From CS4-C045 sp963844115 (GTDB lineage: Bacteria; Planctomycetota; Planctomycetia; Pirellulales; UBA7805): DNA of 64,000 nt. This document shows positions 9,696 to 17,000 of the stretch, piece by piece (positions within the stretch are counted from its first letter, which is position 1; every line of letters starts with the position of its first letter). The DNA lies in the NCBI GenBank assembly GCA_963844115.1, contig CAWJNN010000054.1, positions 62,001 through 126,000 of the forward strand, given 5' to 3'. Made by a program: the position numbers and the translations under genes. The notes under the pieces were generated by a model. That model was not told the DNA's origin. It saw only the letters and a program-made list of their open reading frames with translations, and did no database searches.

Positions 9696-10028
9696 GATCC
9701 TGAAGTTGGAGTTCATTATTGGCTGAATCATCGCGTCCGCCTGACGGGCAGTGCGAGCTATTACATTAACACCGAGGGGCGCGATTCCGATTTTATGTAT
9801 TACGGGATCGCCATCGGCTTCTTCGGCGGCGGGGCGCCCTATTCGAGATCGTCGACGAACGAAGATGATCAGGAAATCGTAGGGGGTGGCGAACCGCCAA
9901 CGATCTCTCCCTCGTCGATCCATGGGGAAGGTTCGTCATGGAATTCCCAGCCGATCCGACCGCCTCCACCGCCAACGAATCCATACGACCAGCTGCCGCC
10001 GGTCAGGCCTCTACCGCCGATCGAATAG
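9696..10028 (+). pseudogene. C-terminal fragment resembling an outer-membrane beta-barrel protein
   Basis: Directly after the EEP stop, and in the same frame, the sequence reads VGVHYWLNHRVRLTGSASYY and then MYYGIAIGFFGGGAPYS. This is the alternating pattern of the last strands of a beta-barrel. A Pro-rich tail (PIRPPPPPTNPYDQLPPV) and stop follow. There is no start codon or N-terminal part: the first ATG (9795) leaves only 77 residues. It therefore looks like the 3' end of a truncated gene joined to the EEP gene by deletion. The barrel assignment is inferred from the strand pattern only. Confidence 0.5.
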
Positions 10029-10198
10029 CGTTATCCGCGTCTGTTCGGATCGCCCGGCGATGTGCGCAGCATTTAGGACGCTATTATCACGCTCGCGAGT
10101 CGTTCTCTGTGTTTGTCGCAAACGTCTTGGCGTTCGTTGCGATCTTCTTTGCACGTTGACGTCTCATGCACGTCAGTGGAAAATGCGAAGTTGTCGAA

Positions 10199-10262
10199 GG
10201 TGGCCAAATGACAATCGCCAAGTGACAATCGCCAAGTGACAATCGCCAAGTGACGACGGCCA
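10199..10262. repeat. 14-bp tandem repeat just upstream of the retron RNA
   Basis: Units TGACAATCGCCAAG occur about four times, the last one diverged (TGACGACGGCCAAG). They end 19 bp before the left arm of the retron RNA. A separate small palindrome, TGACGT-7 nt-ACGTCA, lies at 10157-10175. The stretch 10029-10198 has no gene I can support. Confidence 0.8.
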
Positions 10263-10280
10263 AGTGTTATTGCAGTTTCC

Positions 10281-10448
10281 GGCGGCAGAGTACTCCAAGC
10301 TGGCCTATGACGAGCGTCGTGTTCGTCGAAGCCTCTCTGGGGTTACCCCAGGGGATCGTGAAGGAATCGGATTTCGTCGCGTGAGTCTGAATGCGCTGTG
10401 CGCATAATTACTCACGCTGGACCAGACTCGTTGGGGTATTCTGCCGCC
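10281..10448 (+). ncRNA. Retron msr-msd RNA (a1/a2 inverted repeat, branch-site motif, nested hairpins)
   Basis: The 18-nt arms at 10281-10298 and 10431-10448 pair over their whole length (16 Watson-Crick and two G-U pairs), as the a1/a2 repeats of retrons do. Immediately inside the left arm is AAGC (10297-10300), and G10299 sits where the 2'-OH branching guanosine is expected. The msr part contains a 9-bp stem with a TTA loop (TCTCTGGGG with CCCCAGGGG, 10334-10354) and a smaller GACGA/TCGTC hairpin near 10309-10327. The msd part contains GCGTGAGT/ACTCACGC (10379-10386 with 10410-10417) enclosing ATGCGC/GCGCAT. The RNA ends 8 nt before the best RT start codon. The order msr-msd-RT is canonical. 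That the RNA is expressed and reverse transcribed is inference. Confidence 0.75.
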
Positions 10449-10456
10449 ATTTTCTC

Positions 10457-11777
10457 ATGCATTCCAAGGCCGCTATAGCACGAGCTCTCGCCACGGCAAT
10501 TGTGGCCGGCCCGCTCACCTTGGAGGGTGTTGTCGATCGTAGCGGCCGCCTTTTCGGTAAACGATGGCGATGGTTACGACCGCTGGCCAGCCGTATCGTT
10601 GAGTCGTTCGGGGATGGACCGCGCCCCCGGCGAATCACGGTAACGAAGTTCATTCTTGGTGACCGGGGCTTCGCGCAGGCCTACCGGAAACACGAGCTGA
10701 AGATCCAAAATCGATCTGCGCCGCCGAGGATGCTGCCCGCGGCGGGTACGGAATCATGGGCTGTACCCGATATTTGTACTGTCGGTGAACTGGCCGACTG
10801 GCTGGGCATCACGATCGGCGAATTGGAGTGGTTCGCGGACTTGCGGTCGCTCGAGTACAAGCGAAATCAAGGCGGACTAAGGCATTACAACTATCGCCCG
10901 TTGGCGAAGCGTTTCGGTCGAATTCGCCTCATCGAAGCGCCCAAGACACGCCTCAAGGAGATCCAGCGTCGCCTACTCGTGGGTATTCTCGACCAGATCC
11001 CCGCACACGATGCTGCGCACGGCTTCTGCCGCGGTCGATCGATCAAGACGTTCGCATCCAAGCACATTGGGAAACGCGTCCTGTTGCGAATGGACCTGGA
11101 AGATTTCTTCCCTTCCATCTCGATTGCGCGCGTCCAGGCCTTGTTCCGCACGGTGGGTTATCCGGAATCCGTTTCTGATCGGTTGGCGGCTCTTTGTGCC
11201 AATTCTACGCCATCCGATATTTGGCAATGCGATACATTTTCCAGCATGGCAGGGCAGATCCACCAGGCAAGGCGGCGATATTCACGGGCTCATTTGCCGC
11301 AAGGTGCGCCGACGTCGCCCGCACTCGCCAATCTATCCGCCTATCGGCTCGACTGCCGTCTACTAGGCCTGTGCGCTGGGCCGGCGCAGCTACACACGTT
11401 ACGCCGACGATCTCGCGTTTTCGGGTGACCGGGACTTTGAACGTGTCGTCAAGCGATTCCTCATTCACGTGTCCGCAACCGTCATGGAGGAAGGTTTCGT
11501 CGTGCATCATCGGAAGACGCGAATCATGAGGCAGGGAGTGCGACAACAACTTGCCGGCATTGTGGTGAACGCTCGCACGAACGTTTCGAGGGTCGACTAC
11601 GAGCGATTAAAGGCGACGCTGGTTAACAGCATCCGGCATGGTCCGCAGAGCCAAAATCGCGCCGAACACCATGATTTCCGGGCCCATCTTAGTGGGCGGA
11701 TTTCCTTTGTCGAGATGATCAACCCTGCAAGGGGTGAAAAGCTTCGCCAACTGTTCGTACAAATCAGCGAATGGTGA
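10457..11777 (+). CDS. Retron-type reverse transcriptase (frameshift near 11371-11391)
   Basis: About 440 residues. A long N-terminal region (GPLTLEGVVDRSGRLFG, RPRRITVTKFILGDRGFA) and a helix-turn-helix-like segment (TVGELADWLGITIGELEWFA) precede the RT core. The core has LIEAPKTRLKEIQRRLL, AHGFCRGRSIKTFASKH (the retron NAxxH position), VLLRMDLEDFFPSI (first catalytic Asp), LPQGAPTSPALANL, then in a second frame YTRYADDLAFSGD (catalytic YADD) and QLAGIVVNARTNV at the VTG position. This matches the long retron RTs known from myxobacteria. ATG 10457 is chosen because ATG 10391 lies inside the msd hairpin. The frame changes between CAGPAQ and YTRYADD. No effector gene adjoins it intact. Confidence 0.85.
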
Positions 11778-11797
11778 CGAATCGTAAGAAATTGCGC

Positions 11798-11834
11798 CGG
11801 GGCTGACAAACTTGGCTCGGGGCTGACAAACTTG
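11798..11834. repeat. 20-bp direct repeat downstream of the retron RT
   Basis: CGGGGCTGACAAACTTG occurs twice with a 20-bp period, starting 20 bp after the RT stop. The rest of 11835-12098 shows no gene or recognisable RNA. It includes a short pyrimidine-rich run (CTTTCCTCTCTTTCC) near 11936. Confidence 0.6.
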
Positions 11835-12098
11835 CTCTCGGTCGCAATAAGATTTTTGCGGACAGCACATCGGGGATTTCCCTATGCGTAATCGCTCACG
11901 GCCAGAGCGACGCTTGACCGACACGCACATGCTGTTCTTTCCTCTCTTTCCTCCGTGTGTCACGACGACGGAATCCGTCAACCAAAATGTCGCAATCGGC
12001 GCAGTTCGTTGTTAGAATACGCCTGAGGAAAACATGAGGAAAACACCGTAGCGACTTGGGCGCTGTAGTCGACGTGGTAGAACACCCGACGGACGTTT

Positions 12099-12425
12099 GT
12101 GGCGGTAATCGGTTTGAGTAGCGATGTGGTTGACTTTGCGGAATCGACACCCGCCCAAGAGGATGTGTGTCGGAGTGAAGAACGTTTCGATCTCGCGGCT
12201 CGCGGGACCAACGATGGGCTCTGGGTTCGCGATATCAATCGGGACACTGAGTGGTGGTCTTCCCGTTTTTACCAGCTGTTGGGATACGACGACCACGAAT
12301 TCCAGCCCTCTCATCAGGCATTCCTGAGTTTGCTGCATCCCGACGACAAGGATCGCACGGTGGCGGCCTTGAGGGATCATCTGCGGCACAAGGTTCCTTA
12401 CGACATGTTAATTGAGCCTGGATGA
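12099..12425 (+). pseudogene. Truncated PAS-domain (sensor kinase) fragment
   Basis: The GTG-started frame encodes one nearly complete PAS fold of the PAS_3 type: SEERFDLAARGTNDGLWVRD, TEWWSSRFYQLLGYDDHEF, FLSLLHPDDKDRTVAALRDH. It then breaks off at KVPYDM, where family members continue with an EYRLRTKDG-like strand. No kinase, GGDEF or other output domain follows. An unrelated open stretch starts at 12412. It is most likely the remnant of a PAS-containing histidine kinase, cut by a deletion whose junction lies near 12405-12412. Confidence 0.6.
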
Positions 12426-12588
12426 TGCTCGTCTTGCCCGGCCATTTGATCAGGAGGCCGAATCGTGGATGCGGCACGAGGATGACGACGACTCCCAGAA
12501 TCCAGCCTCGATCCGCTTTTCGCGAGCGGCCCGCGTTGATGTTCTTAGCCGCCCTCTACCAGCGATGAGTGGAGTCAGAACGGGCTAG
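12412..12588 (+). pseudogene. C-terminal fragment of an unidentified protein
   Basis: An open stretch with no start codon reads LDDARLARPFDQEAESWM, then an acidic HEDDDDSQNP segment and an Arg-rich end (SIRFSRAARVDVLSRPLPAM) before TAG. The composition is protein-like, and it begins exactly where the PAS fragment ends in another frame. It may be the tail of a gene whose front was deleted. I do not recognise the family. Confidence 0.3.
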
Positions 12589-12675
12589 ATAGTAGATTGT
12601 TGGTTTGTCAGATTTCACGAGAATCTGAGCAAGTCGAACCAAGTGCTTGCCTCTTCTCCAACAGCGAAAGTCTCG

Positions 12676-13665
12676 ATGTCCAAGACGATTCTTGTTACAG
12701 GTGGCGCCGGTTATATCGGCAGTGTAGCGGTCGAGCGTTTGATATTGTCTGGCTACGACGTTGTCGTCTTCGACAATCTGTCGATGGGCCACCGCGCCGC
12801 CGTCCGCGCGGAGGCAGACTTTGTTCAGGGCGACTTGGGAGATCGTCGAGCGTTAGCGGCGGTTTTCGACGCACACGATTTTCACGCGGTCATGCATTTC
12901 GCGTCCAACACTCTGGTGGGCGAGTCGATGGATAAGCCATTTCTGTACCTCGATGACAATGTGCGAAATGGTGCGAACCTGCTGTGCGCGGCGGTTGATC
13001 ACGGTGTAACGCGTTTTATTCTTTCTTCAACGGCCAATCTGTTTGATCAGCCGTCCCGGATACCCATCGATGAAGACGAGTCGATCGTACCGGGCAGTCC
13101 TTACGGTGAATCGAAGTATATGTTGGAGCGGATGTTGTACTGGCTGGATCGCACGCGCGGGTTGCGCTACGCGGCCCTGCGGTATTTCAATGCGGCGGGG
13201 GCCACGGCGGAGCGCGGCGAAGATCACGATCCAGAAACGCATCTGATCCCGATCGTGCTGGAGGTCGCTCAAGGGAAGCGCGAGAAAGTCACAATCTTTG
13301 GCAATGACTATCCAACGCCAGACGGAACGTGCGTACGCGACTACATTCACGTGGCCGATCTGGCCGACGCTCATATCCTTGCCTTGGAGGCGCTGGAGCA
13401 GGGCAGCCGTACCTACAATCTGGGCAACGGTCAGGGTTTCAGCGTCCAACAAGTTATTCAGGCGGCGGTCGACGTGACGGGACGTGAGATTCCGTTTGAA
13501 GTTGGTCCACGGCGGCCGGGTGATCCGCCCGAATTGGTCGCCAGCAGCGCGAAAATCATGCGAGAGCTGGGGTGGAAACCGCAACACCCGACGCTGCGCG
13601 AAATCATTCAGATGGCATGGAACTGGCACGAAGCCAATCCTGGCGGCTACCCCAAGAGTGTGTGA
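12676..13665 (+). CDS. galE: UDP-glucose 4-epimerase
   Basis: The 329-residue protein is a short-chain dehydrogenase of the extended type. The NAD-binding ILVTGGAGYIGS lies at the N-terminus, the active-site Ser is in FILSSTANLF, and the Tyr-x-x-x-Lys pair is in SPYGESKYMLE. RYFNAAGA and CVRDYIHVADLADAH are typical of GalE. It interconverts UDP-glucose and UDP-galactose, supplying sugar nucleotides for glycan synthesis such as the surface locus further along. ATG 12676 is used because the 11 residues upstream in frame do not belong to the family. A 13-bp tandem repeat follows 45 bp after the stop. Confidence 0.93.
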   Translation: MSKTILVTGGAGYIGSVAVERLILSGYDVVVFDNLSMGHRAAVRAEADFVQGDLGDRRALAAVFDAHDFHAVMHFASNTLVGESMDKPFLYLDDNVRNGANLLCAAVDHGVTRFILSSTANLFDQPSRIPIDEDESIVPGSPYGESKYMLERMLYWLDRTRGLRYAALRYFNAAGATAERGEDHDPETHLIPIVLEVAQGKREKVTIFGNDYPTPDGTCVRDYIHVADLADAHILALEALEQGSRTYNLGNGQGFSVQQVIQAAVDVTGREIPFEVGPRRPGDPPELVASSAKIMRELGWKPQHPTLREIIQMAWNWHEANPGGYPKSV

Positions 13666-13708
13666 AACGGTTCGGACGGTTATTTGGTCGTTGGTTGCGG
13701 CTGGCGAC

Positions 13709-13815
13709 GACGTCCCCGCACTGTGTCCCCGCACTGTGTCCCCGCACTGTGTCCCCGCACTGTGTCCCCGCACTGGGTACGCGGACTGGGTACGCGGACT
13801 GGGTACGCGGACGGC
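13709..13815. repeat. 13-bp tandem repeat switching to its approximate inverse
   Basis: Five units of GTGTCCCCGCACT are followed without a gap by three units of GGGTACGCGGACT. The reverse complement of the second unit (AGTCCGCGTACCC) matches the first at most positions, so the two blocks can pair as a long imperfect hairpin. The element lies between the galE stop and the promoter of the next gene. Confidence 0.85.
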
Positions 13816-13870
13816 CGGAATAATTGCGATATCTTGTGTAATCTGCCGTGAGAAAGCGACGGTGCGCTGT

Positions 13871-13900
13871 TTGCGGCGCGGTGTGGTGCTCGTATATAAT
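13871..13900 (+). promoter_or_regulatory. Candidate sigma-70 promoter for the SHD1-protease gene
   Basis: A perfect TATAAT at 13895-13900 is preceded by TTGCGG at 13871-13876 with an 18-bp spacer. Transcription would start near 13907, about 50 bp before the ATG at 13960. The -35 box matches the consensus at four of six positions. Confidence 0.45.
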
Positions 13901-13959
13901 CGGTTCGTGAAATCTGGTGAAATCCGACTTCTTAATCGCGTAAAGAAGGGGCGTTTCTG

Positions 13960-15630
13960 ATGAGACGAAGTACTCTACTTCTGGTCCTCACCATTTTAAT
14001 CGGCTGGGGTAGCTGGGCAGCTGCTCGTGAATGGAAATCCCAATCCGGCAAATTCAGCATCGACGCTGAATTCGTCGAGTTGACGACGATCAAGACAACC
14101 GTCGACGACGAAGAGGTCGTTGTCAAGGCGGTCAAGTTACGGAAGCCTGACGGTAAACATTTAACGGTTCCCGTCGACAAACTTTCCAAAGCGGATCGCG
14201 ATTTTCTGGAGGATTTGAAAAAGCAACCAGATCCCAAAGAGGAAGAAAAGAACAGAATCCGGCAGGAGAAGCGCGAAGAAGCGGGTGAGCTGATTGAGCA
14301 AGCGTTCGTTCTATTTAAGCAGGATCCACGCAAGAACGCCAAGCTGGTCAAGAAGAAGCTCGAGCAGGCGGCCAAGCTGGACCCAGGCAGTATCCAGGCG
14401 GACTTCGTACGTGGCATCATGAATACCATGGTGGCAACGAATTTCAAAGTTGCCGAAAAGAATTTTGAAGCGTGCCTGAAACGGATCCCCGATCACCCGT
14501 CATCGCTGAATAACCTGGCTCTCGTCTACGCCAAGGCGCAGGATTTCAAGTCGGCCATCACGACGTGGAAGCGTTTGGTGAAAGTCGCACCGGAAATACC
14601 CTACGTCGCGCATAACATTGGACGACTCCTGGAAGCGGAAAAGGACGGCAAGGTAAAGATTCCAAGCGCTCAGCGAGACGCGCTCGCTGAACTATTCGCC
14701 GAGGTGTCGGCGGACGATACATCGCTGCTTCACAACCCCAAGGTCGGCTATGTGATGTTGGTGATCTCGGAACGAGATACGAGCGAAGCGTCGCCCGACA
14801 GTTCTTCGGTACCGAAGAATATTGCCGGTGGCGGAACGGGTTTTGTCGTCAAAGGTGACTATATCGTGACGAACAAGCACGTGATTGATGAGGCGGATGG
14901 CCTGAAGGTCATGCTGCCGGGACGAGAGGGTTTGATGGAGGCGAAGGTTGTCGCCATCTCGAACACGCACGACGTGGCGGTCATCAAGTGCGACGGAATG
15001 AAACTACCCTCGGTCGGTTTGACGGGTAGCGTGGCGCGGCCTGGTACCGACTTGATGGTTTTGGGTTATCCTCATTTTTTCCAATTGGGTGCGACGTTGA
15101 AGACAACGCGCGGTACCGTGACGTCCAAGCCGTCGAACGCCACCGACGGTATGATGTTGGTTGATGCCAAAATCAACTCCGGCAACAGCGGTGGCCCAAT
15201 TGTCGACCAACACGGTCACGTGATTGCGATTGCCACGGCGGTCTACAACGCTGCTGGTGGGACGGAAGGAAAATATGGGGCAGGCATCCCGATACCCTCA
15301 GTCCGCGCCTTTTTGAGCCAGCATATTCCTGGTTTGCCGCCAAGTGCAAGCTCGTCGACCAACATCGACTGGCCGGATGTCAGTGAAAAAGTCGGTGCGT
15401 CGACGGTGCTGATTTTGGCAGAGAAGAACGCCGGCGGTAAAAGTGGATCGAGGGGCGGTCAGGTCAACTTGGATGAAGACGTGTTAGCAATCCAAGATCC
15501 CAGCTGTACCGCGTGTGGTGGCACCAAAGTTCTCAAACAAGGATTTAAGTCCCTTAATTGTGGCCATTGCCTGGCAACGGGCTTTGACTTGGGGTTGTTG
15601 GGTATCAAAGTCGAGCGTCGTCGCAACTAG
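13960..15630 (+). CDS. SHD1-TPR-trypsin-like serine protease with C-terminal zinc ribbon
   Basis: The 556-residue exported protein has a signal peptide (residues 4-22, cut near AAAREW). An SHD1-like domain follows (REWKSQSGKFSIDAEFVE, KLRKPDGKHLTVPVDKLSKAD), then a charged coiled segment and TPRs (residues 100-215). The S1C/DegP-type protease domain carries the triad His in YIVTNKHVID, Asp in THDVAVIKCD and Ser in NSGNSGGPIVDQHG. The tail has two CxxC knuckles (CTACGG, CGHCLA) that look like a zinc ribbon. Domain order and signal point to a periplasmic or secreted quality-control or processing protease. No PDZ domain is visible. Confidence 0.9.
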   Translation: MRRSTLLLVLTILIGWGSWAAAREWKSQSGKFSIDAEFVELTTIKTTVDDEEVVVKAVKLRKPDGKHLTVPVDKLSKADRDFLEDLKKQPDPKEEEKNRIRQEKREEAGELIEQAFVLFKQDPRKNAKLVKKKLEQAAKLDPGSIQADFVRGIMNTMVATNFKVAEKNFEACLKRIPDHPSSLNNLALVYAKAQDFKSAITTWKRLVKVAPEIPYVAHNIGRLLEAEKDGKVKIPSAQRDALAELFAEVSADDTSLLHNPKVGYVMLVISERDTSEASPDSSSVPKNIAGGGTGFVVKGDYIVTNKHVIDEADGLKVMLPGREGLMEAKVVAISNTHDVAVIKCDGMKLPSVGLTGSVARPGTDLMVLGYPHFFQLGATLKTTRGTVTSKPSNATDGMMLVDAKINSGNSGGPIVDQHGHVIAIATAVYNAAGGTEGKYGAGIPIPSVRAFLSQHIPGLPPSASSSTNIDWPDVSEKVGASTVLILAEKNAGGKSGSRGGQVNLDEDVLAIQDPSCTACGGTKVLKQGFKSLNCGHCLATGFDLGLLGIKVERRRN

Positions 15631-15669
15631 TCCGAGCGGTTCGGCATCGTTAAGGATCAGGTTGCAGGT

Positions 15670-16131
15670 ATGCCAGACTCGCTTTCGAGGCCAAAGGTGC
15701 TATTTCTTTGCACCGGTAATTCCTGCCGCAGTCAGATGGCCGAAGGCTGGGCGCGGGCCCTGCTGAAGGACAGGTTGGAAGCCTATTCCGCGGGAATTGA
15801 AAAGCACGGTTTGAACCCGCACGCCGTGGCGGTCATGCAGGAAGAAGGGGTCGATATCACCGGGCAGCAGTCAAAAACACTGGACGATCTGCAGGACGTG
15901 GCGTTCGACTACGTCGTCACGGTTTGTGGCCATGCGGATCAACACTGTCCGACGTTTCCCGGAAAGACTCCTGTGTGGCACGTCCCGTTCGACGATCCGC
16001 CCAAACTGGCGGCCGCTGCGGGCAGCCCGGAGGAGGGGCTGGTTCACTACCGGCGTGTCAGAGATGAGATCAAGAGGTTCATTGAGCAACTACCAGAGCG
16101 ATTAGAAGGCGGAGCGTTTCCGGTAGATTAG
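15670..16131 (+). CDS. arsC: Arsenate reductase, thioredoxin-coupled type / low-molecular-weight phosphatase
   Basis: The 153-residue protein has the phosphatase loop CTGNSCRSQMAEGW (CX5R) and the general acid/base region VWHVPFDDPP. Two further cysteines in VTVCGHADQHCP occur at the positions used by the thioredoxin-coupled ArsC family for the disulfide cascade. ArsC reduces arsenate to arsenite. There is no arsenite pump or ArsR nearby, so the gene stands alone. A plain protein-tyrosine phosphatase role is the alternative, but the extra Cys pair favours ArsC. It starts 39 bp after the protease gene. Confidence 0.87.
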   Translation: MPDSLSRPKVLFLCTGNSCRSQMAEGWARALLKDRLEAYSAGIEKHGLNPHAVAVMQEEGVDITGQQSKTLDDLQDVAFDYVVTVCGHADQHCPTFPGKTPVWHVPFDDPPKLAAAAGSPEEGLVHYRRVRDEIKRFIEQLPERLEGGAFPVD

Positions 16132-16171
16132 TCTTGCTGCTATCGAGCGACTCTACGCGCTTGCAACTCCC

Positions 16172-16384
16172 TTAATTACTCGGTGCACGACCTGGCGTCG
16201 TGATGCGATTTCGACGATTGCGGCGCTCGGCACGCAACTTTGCACGACGCTTCGTTTCGCTGGGCTTTTCGTAATATTCGCGCCTACGAATCTCTTTCTT
16301 GATGCCACTTCGCTCGACAAGTTTGCGAAAGCGTCGAACCGCCTCCTGAATGGATTCTTTGTCCCGTACCGTCAGCTTAACCAC
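16172..16384 (-). CDS. rpsU: 30S ribosomal protein S21
   Basis: The 70-residue basic protein matches bS21: VKLTVRDKESIQEAVRRF, KLVERSGIKKEIRRREYYEKP, and an Arg/Lys-rich tail. It is a component of the small subunit that assists initiation. The start is GTG at 16384-16382, fixed by an AGGAGG 4 bp upstream on the minus strand and by the family N-terminus. The longer upstream frame is spurious. The tail is slightly extended (ITTPGRAPSN). Confidence 0.95.
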   Translation of the reverse strand: MVKLTVRDKESIQEAVRRFRKLVERSGIKKEIRRREYYEKPSETKRRAKLRAERRNRRNRITTPGRAPSN

Positions 16385-16388
16385 GTTT

Positions 16389-16394
16389 CCTCCT
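16389..16394 (-). promoter_or_regulatory. AGGAGG ribosome-binding site deciding the rpsU GTG start
   Basis: A perfect AGGAGG on the minus strand lies 4 bp before GTG 16384. It supports the short S21 reading over the longer open frame. Confidence 0.8.
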
Positions 16395-16489
16395 TTGCTA
16401 CTGGTAAAGTTCACCCAAACCCGAAATATTAACGCAGGAACATGCGAGATGTCTAGCCGTACCAAGGCGGGGCGCCCGTTTCTCCCGGG

Positions 16490-16519
16490 CGATGGGACGG
16501 CGATGGGACGGCGATGGGC
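16490..16519. repeat. Short 11-bp tandem repeat (CGATGGGACGG)
   Basis: Two full units and one partial unit lie upstream of rpsU. Apart from this, the 364-bp stretch 16385-16748 shows no gene I can support. Confidence 0.55.
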
Positions 16520-16748
16520 CAACGCACGACCACTCTTAAGCGTATATTCGGCACGAATCGGGGGAGTGTTGCCGCCCCTCAGGTTTTCGCTCGGCGAAAA
16601 ATCGATTCCTCAAGACTGGGAGAAACGCCATACTCGGCATGCCGGACGTCGGATACCGGCAATGCCAGCAAGTCGGCTTATCCACCGTGGATCAGGTGGC
16701 CGATCGAAGGACCGTAAAGGTTTTCTTCCTTCGATCCCAGCGGGCCGC

Positions 16749-17000
16749 ATGTCGGAAATTCCTGACCACAATACATTTTTGGACGAGATCGAATTGCGGC
16801 AGGACGATCTCCTGCGTGAGCTTGACGATCTGAACGGGCGGATCGAGGCGGTCTTGCGCGAGCAGTCGGCGGCGATGGGCCTACCGTACGCTAACGCGAA
16901 CCCGGCCGACCAGCCATCAATCGCGTCGATCCAGATGCCCGGATTTGTTGATGGCGCGCAGCAGTCGCAGGCCGACCATCAGGCTCACGAAGCAGCCTAG
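16749..17000 (+). CDS. Small hypothetical protein with coiled-coil N-terminus
   Basis: An 83-residue frame starts MSEIPDHNTFLDEIELRQDD and continues LLRELDDLNGRIEAVLREQS, a good amphipathic heptad pattern. A Pro/Gln/His-rich tail follows. The last 28 codons overlap the 3' end of the convergent UbiB gene, so the tail may be an accident of a lost stop. The helical part has protein-like composition and no obvious shadow origin. I do not recognise a family. Confidence 0.45.
   Translation: MSEIPDHNTFLDEIELRQDDLLRELDDLNGRIEAVLREQSAAMGLPYANANPADQPSIASIQMPGFVDGAQQSQADHQAHEAA

Noticed and set aside
10157..10175. Transcription terminator at TGACGT-CTCATGC-ACGTCA
   Set aside because: The stem is only 6 bp and no T-run follows.
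10260..10410. A C-terminal fragment of a formylglycine-generating-enzyme-like protein, and with it a diversity-generating retroelement
   Set aside because: One frame ends DREGIGFRRVSL before a stop, which recalls FGE ends. The same bases are explained better by the paired retron RNA, the RT carries QGAPTSPALAN and YADD as in retrons, and no template/variable repeat pair is visible.
10391..10456. RT start at ATG 10391
   Set aside because: This ATG lies inside the msd hairpin and upstream of the a2 arm. The 22 extra residues do not resemble the N-terminus of this RT family, which fits ATG 10457.
16350..16748. N-terminal extension of the small ORF at 16749 to 16350
   Set aside because: It would be antisense to the rpsU start and leader, has no family-like sequence, and ATG 16749 begins the only protein-like part.
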